In this document: one piece after another, positions 46,201-54,775 of the stretch | Position numbering within the stretch: the first letter of the stretch is position 1 | How the letters are laid out: each line of letters starts with the position of its first letter | Source: Lepas anatifera | Lineage: Eukaryota > Arthropoda > Thecostraca > Lepadidae | Direction of reading: 5' to 3' | Assembly: GCA_034440635.1 (NCBI GenBank) | Contig: JAOTON010000472.1 | Location: 62,001-126,000 of the forward strand | DNA length: 64,000 nucleotides | Notes under the pieces: model-generated | Told to the model about the DNA's origin: nothing | Database searches by the model: none | Seen by the model: only the letters and a program-made list of their open reading frames with translations | Position numbers and translations under genes: made by a program

Positions 46201-46768
46201 GCTTCCTCATGGCGCGTGTATCAATATAATTAACAGTGTCACCGAATAACCAGTTAGCTCACTTCAGATTTTGATCTCACCCTCCAGAAGAAAGCGGAGT
46301 GAAAATCAATGGGGGCTGATCCTAAGATGAACTAGTTCACATGAACTAGTTAACAAGTTTTGCGGTTGGTTTCCGGCGTTTCAGGCCTTCGAAGTCAGCA
46401 CCGCATATTTCTATTTTGGATCACGGCGATGTGGGGAGCACATCACCCTCGTTGGCGGTTTCAAGTTGCAGGGGGACGGGTGAATCGGAGTAGCGATGGT
46501 GTGAACAACAAGGGGTTAATGTAAGGGAAACCAAACCCACTTCAGATATTCAGTACACATGAAGAATGAGTGGTCCAATTTGATGGTAGTGCATCCCTTC
46601 CCCACAAAATCCACATTCGCAAGGTTCGGGGAGCGCTGGAATCCGCGGTCACGTGGGAAGGCTCACCTGTGCGCTAGCGTCCAGCCGGTGTCGGGCATCG
46701 TCCATGTCGGCCAGCGGAGGGCTCTGCGCCGGACGTTTCCGCTTGGTACGAGTCAGAATAGCGGGCAC
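34091..46768 (-). CDS. CCNE: Cyclin E, nine exons to the stop; first coding exon not found
   Basis: The regulatory subunit of CDK2 that drives G1/S entry; nuclear. Exons in coding order: 46667-46768, 44037-44224, 43552-43756, 40164-40275, 39407-39537, 37551-37638, 36985-37170, 34815-34972, 34091-34219; phases 0,2,0,1,0,1,1,0. All junctions are GT-AG and total 432 residues plus stop with no frame break. Features by residue of this partial chain: basic nuclear signal TKRKRP (8-13); [12 protein letters not shown] (155 on), the MRAIL substrate-docking helix of the cyclin box; [27 protein letters not shown] (about 212); [19 protein letters not shown] in the second fold; and LTPPDSG (421-427), the CDK2/Fbw7-type phosphodegron. 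The first in-frame Met is residue 22, after the nuclear signal, so an upstream coding exon is likely. The intron after 36985 begins with a donor-bearing tandem array. Confidence 0.95.
34815..34972 (-). CDS. CCNE: Cyclin E exon, end of second fold
   Basis: Acceptor CGCTCTGCAG|GC, donor ATTCTG|GTGAGA, 52 full codons. It encodes [16 protein letters not shown] and [17 protein letters not shown], matching vertebrate YQWCDIENCVKWMVPF and DEDAHNIQTH. Confidence 0.93.
35572..35796 (-). CDS. Exon-like frame downstream of the anchor frame
   Basis: A 74-codon frame with balanced composition ([38 protein letters not shown]), preceded by a good acceptor, CTTTTTCCATACAG|AC, at about 35777. No family is recognised and no donor or partner exon is proven. 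Confidence 0.22.
   Translation of the reverse strand: MCGFFHTDWPSFDSLPDDKIKEIKRNVFLPDCAVNESGESYDRLFDYTVVSCNSGDYFDELREDNLLFHYFFIF
35933..36147 (-). CDS. Exon-like frame with type II membrane anchor, inside a cyclin E intron
   Basis: An open frame after a possible acceptor (GGGATTTAG|TTG) encodes a basic stretch ([11 protein letters not shown]) and a single hydrophobic segment ([20 protein letters not shown]), then a polar stem. This is the pattern of Golgi type II enzymes, though no family is recognised. No initiator ATG lies in this frame. A second protein-like frame follows at 35572-35796. They could be a nested gene or a decayed insertion. Confidence 0.25.
36448..37017 (-). repeat. 53-bp tandem array of a cyclin E exon end plus its 5' splice site
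   Basis: Eleven units at an exact 53-bp period (starts 36448 degenerate, then 36501, 36554, 36607, 36660, 36713, 36766, 36819, 36872, 36925, 36978). Each is 33 bases of exon end plus 20 bases of intron on the minus strand. Ten keep GTGAGT; the last is the true exon donor. Repeat copies read CGCCAGCTGG where the genuine exon reads CGCGAGCTGG. Junction bases vary (TCCG, TGGG or TCGG before GTGAGT). Confidence 0.97.
36985..37170 (-). CDS. CCNE: Cyclin E exon whose 3' end seeds a tandem array
   Basis: Acceptor GCTTTTCCAG|GC, donor GTGTCCG|GTGAGT. It encodes [20 protein letters not shown] then [24 protein letters not shown]. The last 33 bases plus the first 20 intron bases are the unit repeated about ten times at 36448-37017. 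Confidence 0.93.
37551..37638 (-). CDS. CCNE: Cyclin E exon, start of second cyclin fold
   Basis: Acceptor CTGGGCAG|GTA, donor CGGCTCG|GTAAGC, 29 codons plus one base. [20 protein letters not shown] matches the ALKWRLSPLT...WLN.Y block of cyclin E. Confidence 0.92.
39407..39537 (-). CDS. CCNE: Cyclin E exon, KLEEIYPP block
   Basis: Acceptor GTTGCTCAG|GC, donor ATGAAG|GTCAGT. It encodes [16 protein letters not shown] and [16 protein letters not shown]; these are the most conserved cyclin E residues, including the CDK-contacting Lys/Glu. Confidence 0.95.
40164..40275 (-). CDS. CCNE: Cyclin E exon, cyclin box
   Basis: Acceptor GCCCCCTCAG|GTG, donor CTCGGCG|GTAGGC. It encodes [18 protein letters not shown] then [19 protein letters not shown], which continues the MRAIL exon exactly. 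Confidence 0.93.
40490..40625 (-). mobile_element. tRNA-derived SINE, family B
   Basis: Read on minus, it has a Pol III B box, GGTTGAAGTCC (40561-40571), in a tRNA-like context. It ends in CCCTCAACAGGGTGAGGGCTGGCG-type tail, shared with the copy at 49285-49420. Confidence 0.7.
41043..43412. mobile_element. Foldback-type DNA element with about 450-bp inverted termini
   Basis: The left arm (about 41043-41510) is repeated in inverted form at about 42960-43412. Matching blocks include CATCACCTGATTAACAAG, GTCTTGAATTATAGTTTATTTTG, TTGAAATTGCCCTTA-like, TACGAAATTTTAATCGTA, ACGCGCCCACCC and GGTAGTAAAAAACC. The roughly 1.45-kb core has no transposase and contains a SINE copy. No convincing target duplication was found. 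It lies in a cyclin E intron (40276-43551). Confidence 0.85.
42518..42745 (-). mobile_element. tRNA-derived SINE, family A, second copy (nested in the foldback element)
   Basis: It shares GTTTAACGTCC, ACAGGGACGGCCGCC, GCACTGCCACTGCATGCTT and a TAGCTCAGTGGTAGAGC-type tRNA head (about 42713-42732, reverse strand) with the copy at 8300-8630. The SINE lies wholly within the core between the two long arms, so it inserted after the host element. Confidence 0.75.
43552..43756 (-). CDS. CCNE: Cyclin E exon, start of cyclin box (MRAIL)
   Basis: Acceptor TTATCGCAG|G, donor ATTGAG|GTGACT, 68 full codons. It contains [21 protein letters not shown] and [12 protein letters not shown] second acceptor six bases downstream (GGTGCAG|G) gives the same frame, removing two residues (Cys-Arg). 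Confidence 0.93.
44037..44224 (-). CDS. CCNE: Cyclin E exon, N-terminal region
   Basis: Acceptor GACCCGGCAG|TTC, donor GGGCCAG|GTGGGG, phase 0 to 2. It encodes FGGDAW, an acidic [16 protein letters not shown] stretch and a Pro-rich end before the cyclin box. The GTGGGG donor is unusual, followed by a G run (C9-10 on the plus strand). Confidence 0.75.
45083..45274 (+). CDS. Exon-like plus-strand frame in a cyclin E intron
   Basis: An ATG opens 64 codons ending exactly at a strong donor, CAACAG|GTGAGT. The peptide is lysine- and glutamate-rich ([20 protein letters not shown] then [11 protein letters not shown]) and looks protein-like, but no family is recognised and no second exon was traced. 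It is antisense to cyclin E. Confidence 0.25.
46667..46768 (-). CDS. CCNE: Cyclin E exon with nuclear signal (first recognised)
   Basis: 34 codons, phase 0 to 0; acceptor GGCGCCAG|GTG and donor [20 protein letters not shown] followed by [11 protein letters not shown] aligns in order with the vertebrate RSRKRK...DRTARDQ region. The acceptor tract is weak. A better pyrimidine tract, CCTTTTGTGTGCAG, lies 22 bases upstream and would extend the exon in frame. Confidence 0.7.
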
Positions 46769-47548
46769 CTGGCGCCCCGACCTACCTCCGCATCTGCACA
46801 CAAAAGGTCCCAGCTACACTTCCGCAACAAGAACGACCACAAGCACATGAATACAGTAACCGCAAAAGCACAACACTGAACATCATATTGGCAAAAAACA
46901 CCGAGGACCCGGCTAGCCAAGGACATCATTTTCTGACGGGATCATGCCGGTCGGCAGAAAGTTTCACAAAATCCAAGCCCTTGAGAAAACATTGTGACTT
47001 TCCTGCAAAACTAATAGACCTTGCACATACCGGTGACACAATAGACCTTCTACGCACACGGACGTCACATGAACCAAATGAGGCAGGCTTCAAATTCAGA
47101 TGATGAAGTTGATGTACATTAATTTCGGTAAGGTTTAAAATGTGGTTCCTTCTTCACTGTAAGTAAAAAGCAGCAAAGCTACCCACTTAGCATCTTTTAC
47201 TTTGCCCCTTGTTAAGGATATTTCAACACCAGATGAAATCTAACAAATTAAGATCTGGGATTCAGAAATTATTAGGGTTGCCATGGTTACAAGAAACGTG
47301 TCCTCTGAATGGTCTTTCAAACATATGCCCCAAAATACACAATGGCAGTGTCTTCAGAAGCCACGCAGCAGTTTCAAAACTATTTGGATTGCATAATGCT
47401 GGCGTAAGAAAAGTATCAGGCAATTAGTTGGTATTTTGGCCTAGTATTCGGAAACCACTGAAACCACTATGCCGAGTCTTATTCAGAATGGATAAAACAG
47501 TGAGAAAAATAGTTAAATAAAAAAACAGCCTAGATGATGGCAATTTTA

Positions 47549-47992
47549 GGGGCTGTTCATAAATGACAGTCACGTTTTGGAAGGGTTTCCAACCTCCCAT
47601 CCTCAGGCCGCGGCTTTACTTTTTAACGAACCCCCACCCCAAGTCATGGCGTCAATTTTGGGCCGACCTCTCATGTCTCATCAGTCAGCATCATTGATAT
47701 GAAATTGTAAACGCTATAAATGATACAGCTATAAAGCAAGTTACAGTCATACGACATTTATGATGACAAGGACAATCCAAACCATTACCTACCTAAATGA
47801 GACGTCATGCCTTCAAGTCTTAGTCCTACTTCTGGGCAGCTTTACCTTCCCCGAAAAACTCAGGAGCTCAACAGTGAAAAAATTTCCGCCGGAAACTGGA
47901 CTAAACCTCTCCCCCCATGACAAAGTCATGGCACGACACTTTTCGGCCAAGCTCCTCCCCCTCAGCGGGTAACGTCATTTATGAACAGTCCC
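47549..47992. mobile_element. PIF/Harbinger-like MITE with TTA target duplication
   Basis: 444 bp. Ends GGGGCTGTTCATAAATGAC and, inverted, GGGACTGTTCATAAATGAC; flanked on both sides by TTA (47546-47548 and 47993-47995). A 3-bp TWA duplication with GGG-type inverted repeats is the PIF/Harbinger (Tourist-like) signature. No transposase frame. Confidence 0.82.
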
Positions 47993-48402
47993 TTATCCCA
48001 GTTTCGGATAGTGCCAAAATACCATTCAGTTCCTCGTTGCGGCCTCGTTAGCATCACACGGAAGACGCAAGGTAATAAAAAACATTTAAATAATTTGTCA
48101 TGCGTACATTCGTTCGGCAGTGAACTATATGTTATTCCCGGCTGAAAGCTGTTCTTTGAAATTGTTGAAATTATGTTTTACTCCAACACCAGGATTGAGG
48201 ATGTCATGCCCAGTCCGCTACTCTCGCGATCTTTCCTCTTATCGCAGGTACGCGGAGCTGAACACTGTTCCTAGTGATAAGAAGAGGGAAGGACAACGGC
48301 GCTGAGGGCGGGGACAGTGTTTTTGCAGACTAACGGTGGATCCCGACTTCTCAACACAAAATAAGGGGACGAGTTCTCGATCTTCGTGAAGGACGTCTCG
48401 AT

Positions 48403-48658
48403 CATAGGTGGATCCAGGATTGCCGATCGGAGGGGGCACCTTCCCGGGGGGCGCCATCCGGACCAGGGGGACGCCACTTATGCCGGGAAAACCTATCAGG
48501 TGGGCGCCAAATCCTATCGGTGGGCGCCGACTTTCGTATCCTGGGGGTGGGGTGGGAAGCGACATTTCAGGGGGTGCCATCGACCTTTCAGGGGGCGCCG
48601 AGGGTCGATCGGGTGGGGAGGGGGCACGTGCCCCCCTTGCCCCCTGGATCCGCCTATG
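48403..48658. mobile_element. hAT-like MITE, CATAGGCGGATCCAGG family, intact copy
   Basis: 256 bp with inverted ends CATAGGTGGATCCAGG and CCTGGATCCGCCTATG, flanked by a perfect 8-bp duplication GTCTCGAT (48395-48402 and 48659-48666). The 8-bp duplication and CA...G ends place it with hAT. It is inverted relative to the copies at 19524 and 30292. Confidence 0.9.
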
Positions 48659-49284
48659 GTCTCGATCCAAAAAAGCGCTCGAAAGCAAGAAATAGAATCA
48701 GGCGAAAAGGTCACAGCCAGCGTCAATTCAACATTTTCGTGCCTGGAATATCAGAGTCCTGGTCTTCCTACAATTGTCCCAGGTTTCAAGAGTATATCAC
48801 ACAGAGCTGAGTCAATTACACAAAATTGCAGGAACCAGTCAACCTTAGCACCAAATGTCAAATAAAATCACATGCGGTCCTTAAAAGCATACACCGTTAT
48901 CCAGGCTAATTCGGGAAGGCTATGTGATTAGACGTGAGTGGAGTTCGTTGATAAGCATCTAGGATGAAATTATGATCAGAACAGGAAAAAAACATGCATC
49001 AGCAATCTGGTGCATGATGACATCCCGAAGAATTTCCTAAGCCAATGATCGGTAGGACAATACTTTCAGAATCACACCAAAAATAGTAGTTAGTGGACAT
49101 TGTGGCATCCTCCAATGCGAACAGTTTTTAAGCTCCGGCGGATATGAGCACTATGGGAGGAATGCCACAGTGAATCCATTATTTTCTGGGAGCCACAAAT
49201 ATTCAGAGCACGTGACTCTTACCGGATTATGCCAACTCCATACCGTTTCCAGCAGCTTTAGCGCTTTACGACGCAGCGAACTGT

Positions 49285-49420
49285 TATGGAAATATGGCGT
49301 CGCTCCCACCCTGCTGAGGGTATAACAGGGATAGGGAAGACTCATGCGGGAAACCCGCCGGGGATTTGAACCCGAGTCAGCGGCGTGGACACCGAATGAA
49401 AACCACTGCATCCCCCAAAC
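49285..49420 (-). mobile_element. tRNA-derived SINE, family B, second copy
   Basis: Reverse strand carries a near-perfect Pol III B box, GGTTCAAATCC (49362-49372), in a tRNA-like GCCGCTGACTCGGG context. It ends in a CCCTCAGCAGGGTGGGAGCGACGCC-like tail matching the copy at 40490. Confidence 0.75.
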
Positions 49421-49791
49421 ATTTCCAATCGTTCCAACGGGCATAAGAAAAGACACTTAAGTGCCAGGCAGACTTTCTACAGACACGATGCCCGGATGCC
49501 TGACCGCAGAGGAAAAATACAACTGAGAAGAAAACGGAAGACAGAAACCTCGCCACGTGGCCACATGCACCACGCCGCGCAAGCGGCGAGCACTCCCAGC
49601 CGTCCTTCCGACGACAATCGAGTGACTTTGTGCTCGACCGGAAAAAGTCACATTTTTCAGAGAACCGGTTTTTAGCAATATCAACACATGCTCACGAACG
49701 AGCGCAATGCCGGCACCTTGATTCCTTTTCCCTTTTCACAATTTGAAACACTAAAACTCGTGCGCACGGTTCACCGCCACAGTACACTTAC

Positions 49792-50200
49792 GATTCAAAT
49801 TGATATTCCTGAGCTGGGCGAAAACCGCGGGAATCACCGACAGAAGATGCGATGAAATGGCCAGCTGATCTAGCGCAGCATAAACTCTCACGGAGCTCGA
49901 CGATCACTGGTTCGTAAATCACTTGCGACCTTGAACTTCACCGGCCGGTCTGGCGCGCTCCGAGTCTGCAATAGCGCGCGCAAACCGACGCCGCGTCAGC
50001 TGATCGACCAGCTGACTCCCGGCTGTGTGGCGGCGACGACAGCGCCGGGCGCGCGCAAACTGCTGTCTCCAGAAACTCCCCCGCGTGGCGAGCCCCTCCC
50101 GCAAGGAACCGCCTCGGGGCAGGCCCTCCGTATCGGCGGTGGCTCGGGGCTCAGACAAAGGTTAGCGGGACGTGGCACCCACGGACCGGCATGAGCAGGA
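49792..50200 (-). other. Possible non-coding first exon of cyclin E
   Basis: The minus strand ends in a consensus donor, GAATC|GTAAGT, at 49792. The only clear ATG near its 3' end opens a three-codon frame (ATGCTGCGCTAG). A 5' UTR exon is the simplest reading; its 5' limit is unknown. Confidence 0.4.
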
Positions 50201-50240
50201 GCACGTGCGCACCGTGGACAAAGCTGCTGGCGGCGCCGGC

Positions 50241-50264
50241 GCGCGGGAATAAAACGGCGCGAAA
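50241..50264 (-). promoter_or_regulatory. Paired E2F-like sites, candidate cyclin E promoter
   Basis: GCGCGGGAA (50241-50249) and GCGCGAAA (50257-50264) read on the minus strand as TTCCCGCGC and TTTCGCGC, both fitting the E2F consensus. They lie in a GC-rich block (49930-50390) upstream of the putative 5' UTR exon. Cyclin E genes are classic E2F targets, which supports the assignment. Confidence 0.5.
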
Positions 50265-50498
50265 CATGGCAACATCCGCCCGCCGGCTACGGCGTCCCTG
50301 CAGGCGGGTGCGGGGGTGGAGGTGGGGGGGGACGCCACACCGCACCTGCCAGTTGGCGCGAGCTCCCACACGCCACGAGCCCGTGCACCAGGGCTAATGC
50401 CCCGTCGATGTCGTAGATCACATGCAGGCCCTGAGAACGCGACTTAGACCGCGACATAAGCTGCCGACCAAGGATCACACGCAATATCTACTGACAAT

Positions 50499-50694
50499 AA
50501 ACCGGCTATACCATGCCGTACTTTGGTGATCGGCTGTAAAATGCTGTACTTTGATGATCGGCTTTACAATGCGTACTTTGGTGATCGGCTATACAATGTC
50601 GTACTTTGGTGATTGGCTATACAATGTCGTACTTTGGTGATCGGCTATACAATGCACTTTGGTGATCGGCTATATAATGCCGTACTTTGGTGTT
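50499..50694 (+). repeat. 27-bp minisatellite upstream of the cyclin E promoter
   Basis: About seven units of GTACTTTGGTGATCGGCTATACAATGYC-type sequence, 22-28 bp each, with few substitutions. No coding or exon relationship recognised. Confidence 0.92.
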
Positions 50695-50869
50695 GCGGTT
50701 TTAACCGACAAAAGACAAATTCATTTTCATGCCTCCATCCCCAGGATATCCTAGTCATTCAATTTGAAAGTCATGTTTTTTGCTTCCTATATGCTTTGAT
50801 CAAAATGCTACGAGTGACATTAGCAAGGCCGATTGTCTCCAGCGCCTGGCTAGCTGCGTGGATCATGGG

Positions 50870-51190
50870 TTGATAGGCTTCCCGAGGGGGTTGGTAGGGT
50901 CAGGACCTCCCTGGATTTTTAGTTTCCCCATGTGGTTTGTATAGGGCTTGTATTGCTGCGCCAGCGTTAGCCCATCAATAACCCCCTGGATCGAGAAGAG
51001 ATCTCCAGCCTAGGCAGTCACAAGGGCGCTGGTTGGTCGGCCCAGCTCCCGTGTCAAGGCGGGTACTGCCCAGTGTACTGCCATCTCCTGGGTAGGAGAC
51101 GGTCTAGGAAGACTGCCAGGGGTCAGCTTTGATCCAGGGACCTCCTACACTCGTCCATGGCAACTTAACTAATTGCGCCACGGCGGTGGT
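50870..51190 (-). mobile_element. Possible third SINE family (tRNA-like head)
   Basis: The reverse strand starts with GTGGCGCAATTAGTTAAG, an A-box-like sequence, followed by a GGTCCCTGGATCAAAGC segment in B-box position. The rest is unrecognised. Only one copy is seen in the window. Confidence 0.4.
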
Positions 51191-53660
51191 ACTGACAGTG
51201 TTTCAAATTCGGGCACTAATGACTTGTGAAAATGGAGGGCCCTGGTGAGAGAAATTTTAAACCAACGCTAACCGTCTATAAAACAATGTCAGATCGAGTG
51301 CATGGTTAAAAACCAGAAATATTCCAGACATACCCTCCGACTCACTGTTGTTTCGCCCATTTCCCCTTCCTAATACAAACAAATATGACCGTTAGATAAT
51401 ACAACTTAGAGGACAACGCTGTTTTCAATGTTCTCAACATGGCGGGGAGGGCGGAAGAGGGGAAGACGAAAAAGGGATTTTCCTCAACCCTCCGATTTTC
51501 GTAAGAAAATATTCACAATTTTTGGCCCGCTGCCCCCCTTCCACAGCTATAAATCCAGCCCGCAACGTTCTTAGCAGCCTTAAAAACCCTAGTCCCTTAG
51601 TTTAAACCACTTCTGCACGCTACCGCGATGGGTACACAAATCGCCAATCGGCCAGCATGCAGCTTAAAAAGCAACCGGTTGGGGTGCGGGCGAGACGGGC
51701 CGTTGGCCCCGCGTCGTTGGTATGCACCCGCCGACCGCGCCGCTGCCGGTGGCGGCAGCACGGACGCCGCCTGGAGAGCGCGCGCCCGCGCAACATGCCG
51801 CCCAAAATGGCGCCAACCGGAAGGGGGCCATGTACCTACTGGAGTCGGGCACATCCTGGCGTGCCTAACACTGGCGGGAAGTTAAAATAGCTGAAGAGCT
51901 TAGGGGAAAGCAGTTGTGTTGAGACAAATCACAGAGTCGCTACACCACCGTCGCCTGCCTTTTCCAGAGAGCCATTTTAGGCTGGCCACTCCATTTTCTT
52001 GTTTTAAAGAACCGAGGGCGACTGCCGGATCCAGGGGGAGGCGTTCGCCCCGCCCAAAGCCCCAATTTTCGCCGATTTTCTAAAAAAAACATATTTTTAA
52101 TGATTTTGGGCCTCGTCCCCCCAAACCAATGGCCAGCATCCGGCTCTGCCGAGGGATTCCCTGCAGAGTTTAGTATTCTCCTAATGTTCCTCACATTCCA
52201 TTGAAATCAGAGACAAAGATCCCAAAAGTACAATGCGCAGAGATTGGACCATAGATTCTTAATTTCAAGGCGACGGGGAGAGGGTACGGGATTAAAGGTG
52301 TCAGGTTACAACATTTTTGGGAGAGAATGCTCTCTCGCTCACCGAGATGAAAACGTGCGTCCCTTCCCCCCCCACCCCCGTTTTAGGCGCCCAAACCAGC
52401 AACTGCAGTATTGATGGTAATACCACCTTTTTCCAGTCTATGACGCTATGAAGTAGTTGGTCAATACACCCTTGCATACCTGAACCAATATAAAATCGAG
52501 CAAATAAATATAATAAGTTTATGACAATAAAATTAATTGAGCAGCGGTGAACGTTCCTAAAGATTCCCAATCTTTGGAATAGGCGGATCCAGGGGACATG
52601 GGAACACAGTCGCATCCAGCCTGACCAAGCCCCTGAGAAGTTGTTTTATATCTCTTTCAGGACACGAGTATCAGCGCCAAGGCGATAAGATAAGATTCCT
52701 AGATAATATTCTGCCCACTCCCCCTGTCGTCACTAGAGCTTATGCCTACAGCAGAGATTAAGGTGACGCCCCTGTGCGTAGGCTGGCACCAAAGTCCACC
52801 CCTGACCAGAGCATTTTTATTTTTTTAACCTACTACCCATTTAAAAGGTAGGCAGGAGTGCCCTTCCGTACCCATGCGACCAAACTACAAATTTTCCAGT
52901 TGTAAATTTGGGACATGTATGTTAATATCTTAATTGAAGGTCGCACCACTCCCCGCTCCATTTATTCTAAAGTTGTTTACTGAGTATTTCCCCAAGTCTC
53001 TCCCGAAAAGAATAGTAGAACTAGTAACATTCGAGAGAAACTTGGGTACTCTAAAGTTGGTATTAGTGGATTAAAGTTTTTCAGGGTTAAATAAGAAACT
53101 CATAAAAAGAAAAATATATTTTAAGGCAAAGTCAGTGGGGGGGGGGCATTTCTTGTGCAGGTCATTACAGTGTCTTCAGGGGATCAAGAGCCCATTTTGA
53201 GGGTGTTTAATACAACTTAGACGCGTTAGTGTTAAAAAAGTGTTTCTCGATTTTTGTGTTATTCCATGTCGAGAGATTATAGATGCTGCCCAGGGTTGCC
53301 AGGTTTTCTCGGCGAAAAAGGTCAAACGGAGTTAGAAAAAGGGCCAAAGAGGGGCACAATTCTATTTCCACTAAATAGCCAAATAAACTCCACAAAAGTC
53401 AAATTTGAGGCTAAAACGACCACTAGCGATAGTCATAAAACCACAAAAAAGCGACTTGTATCACTGTTTAAAACTAATTTCTGACAAAGTGCTATTGACT
53501 TGACACAACATTTTTAGCACACTACCCACCTAATAGGAAGCCAGGGGTGCCCTTTCAACCCTGCGTGGACATCGAATGATTTCATCCACATAACCAGAAC
53601 TTTTTTGCATTATCAATCCCCCACCACACTTTTCGACCAACAATTTCTTTATCTCAGTCA
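51191..53660. other. Intergenic, no gene recognised
   Basis: Contains a short GC-rich block (51660-51840) whose open frames on both strands are composition-driven. Solo MITE-end-like motifs GGATCCAGGGGG lie at about 52026 and 52580 (AATAGGCGGATCCAGGGG). Confidence 0.45.
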
Positions 53661-53667
53661 AAATGGG

Positions 53668-53835
53668 ATTAACCCGCGCCCACCGGGTCCGGCGCCATTG
53701 CCCCGGGGGCCATCGATGGCCCCTCTAACTCCGAAATATGGGCGTTAGCGCAAATCTGCAAAGTGCAATAGAAGCTCGCGTGATTAGTAGAAATTCTTGC
53801 ATGTTTTGGTGCTGGTCATGGTTTGACCTGGGTCA
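53668..53835 (+). repeat. Dispersed direct repeat, copy 1
   Basis: Shares GATTAACCCGCGCC, CCGGGGGCCATCGATG, CCCCTCTAACTCCGAAA and GGGCGTTAGCGCAAATCTGC with a copy at 63817-64000, in the same orientation. Confidence 0.9.
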
Positions 53836-54599
53836 ATTGGTCAGATCGGCTTTTTCACTCAAATATGTAATGTTAAGAAACTGGGCTAACTCTTATGTAT
53901 TAGAGCTATTGAGCCTGGTAAGTCATTTGTAGAATTGCCGTACTTTTCCGCTATGTGGACGTAAGACCTCCCGCCGTGGTTTGCGAGAGGTCACTCGTGA
54001 CCTAATATGCCTGGGTCCGAAGGTAAAGTGACCTGCCGTATATCAAATGAAAGCCAGTGACAAGACAACACGATGGTGTTTGTTTTGTCTAGCTCATTAG
54101 GTAAAGTTATTGTCAAATATGTTTTTGACTCTGGTGATTGGATGACCTTGGAAAGTCGGGCAATATGACCCTGGGATCCGTGAAGGGTGTAAAACGTTGT
54201 TCTGGCGTCTGGTTTTGATATTTTTGTGGTTTTATATCATGAAATAGTTTTCCCTGTTTTCAATGGGGGGTCGCCTCGTGACCTGACCTGGGCACGAATC
54301 TAAATCCCGGATATCCTTGTAGACCCTGGGGGGTTGAGTGTGGAAGTTTTAAATTGATCGACTTCGAAATGTGCTCTTACGGCTCAAGGTGGTGGGTGCC
54401 TTGGTTGCCTCGTCTGGGACCTGACCTTGGGTGACCCGGGTAATTTGGGTGATGGGAAATGATGCGTGGGGTGGCCCTGCCGCGGTGCTGGCCTGTGTTT
54501 TTGTATCCGGAACCTTGGGGGTCGTGCCCGGTTTAAACCGGAAATTTGTATAACCAGCCGCTGCGGAAGGCAGCGAGGAACCCAAATTTGAAAATGTTT

Positions 54600-54775
54600 T
54601 AGTACTAACGTGGAAAGTTTGCTGTCAGCATCAGGTTGAAGTTTGGCCGGCCCCCTCACTTTTTTGCCGGTGGCGACGCTTATGTATGCTACCACCACAA
54701 TAAAAAATAAGAAGGCTAACCACAGCACACCACCACACCAGAAACCAGTCTTACGCACTTTGACTACACCGTGTC
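54600..54775 (-). CDS. Exon-like frame with a type II signal anchor
   Basis: The minus-strand frame reads VRKTGFWCGGVLWLAFLFFI, VVVAYISVATGKKVRGPAK and a polar stem, i.e. a short basic N-terminus followed by one long hydrophobic helix. No ATG is seen in the exon, a possible acceptor is GGTGTAG|TC, and a possible donor is TTTCCAC|GTTAGT near 54610. Family not recognised. It sits in repeat-rich DNA and may be repeat-derived. Confidence 0.22.

Larger units (their letters stand above)
46769..49791. other. Putative cyclin E first intron
   Basis: Contains a Harbinger-like MITE (47549-47992), a hAT-like MITE (48403-48658) and SINE B (49285-49420). No convincing coding first exon for cyclin E was identified on the minus strand. 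Confidence 0.5.

Noticed and set aside
46331..46350. Perfect inverted repeat ACTAGTTCA-CA-TGAACTAGT
   Set aside because: Single short palindrome without a partner copy or a clear role.
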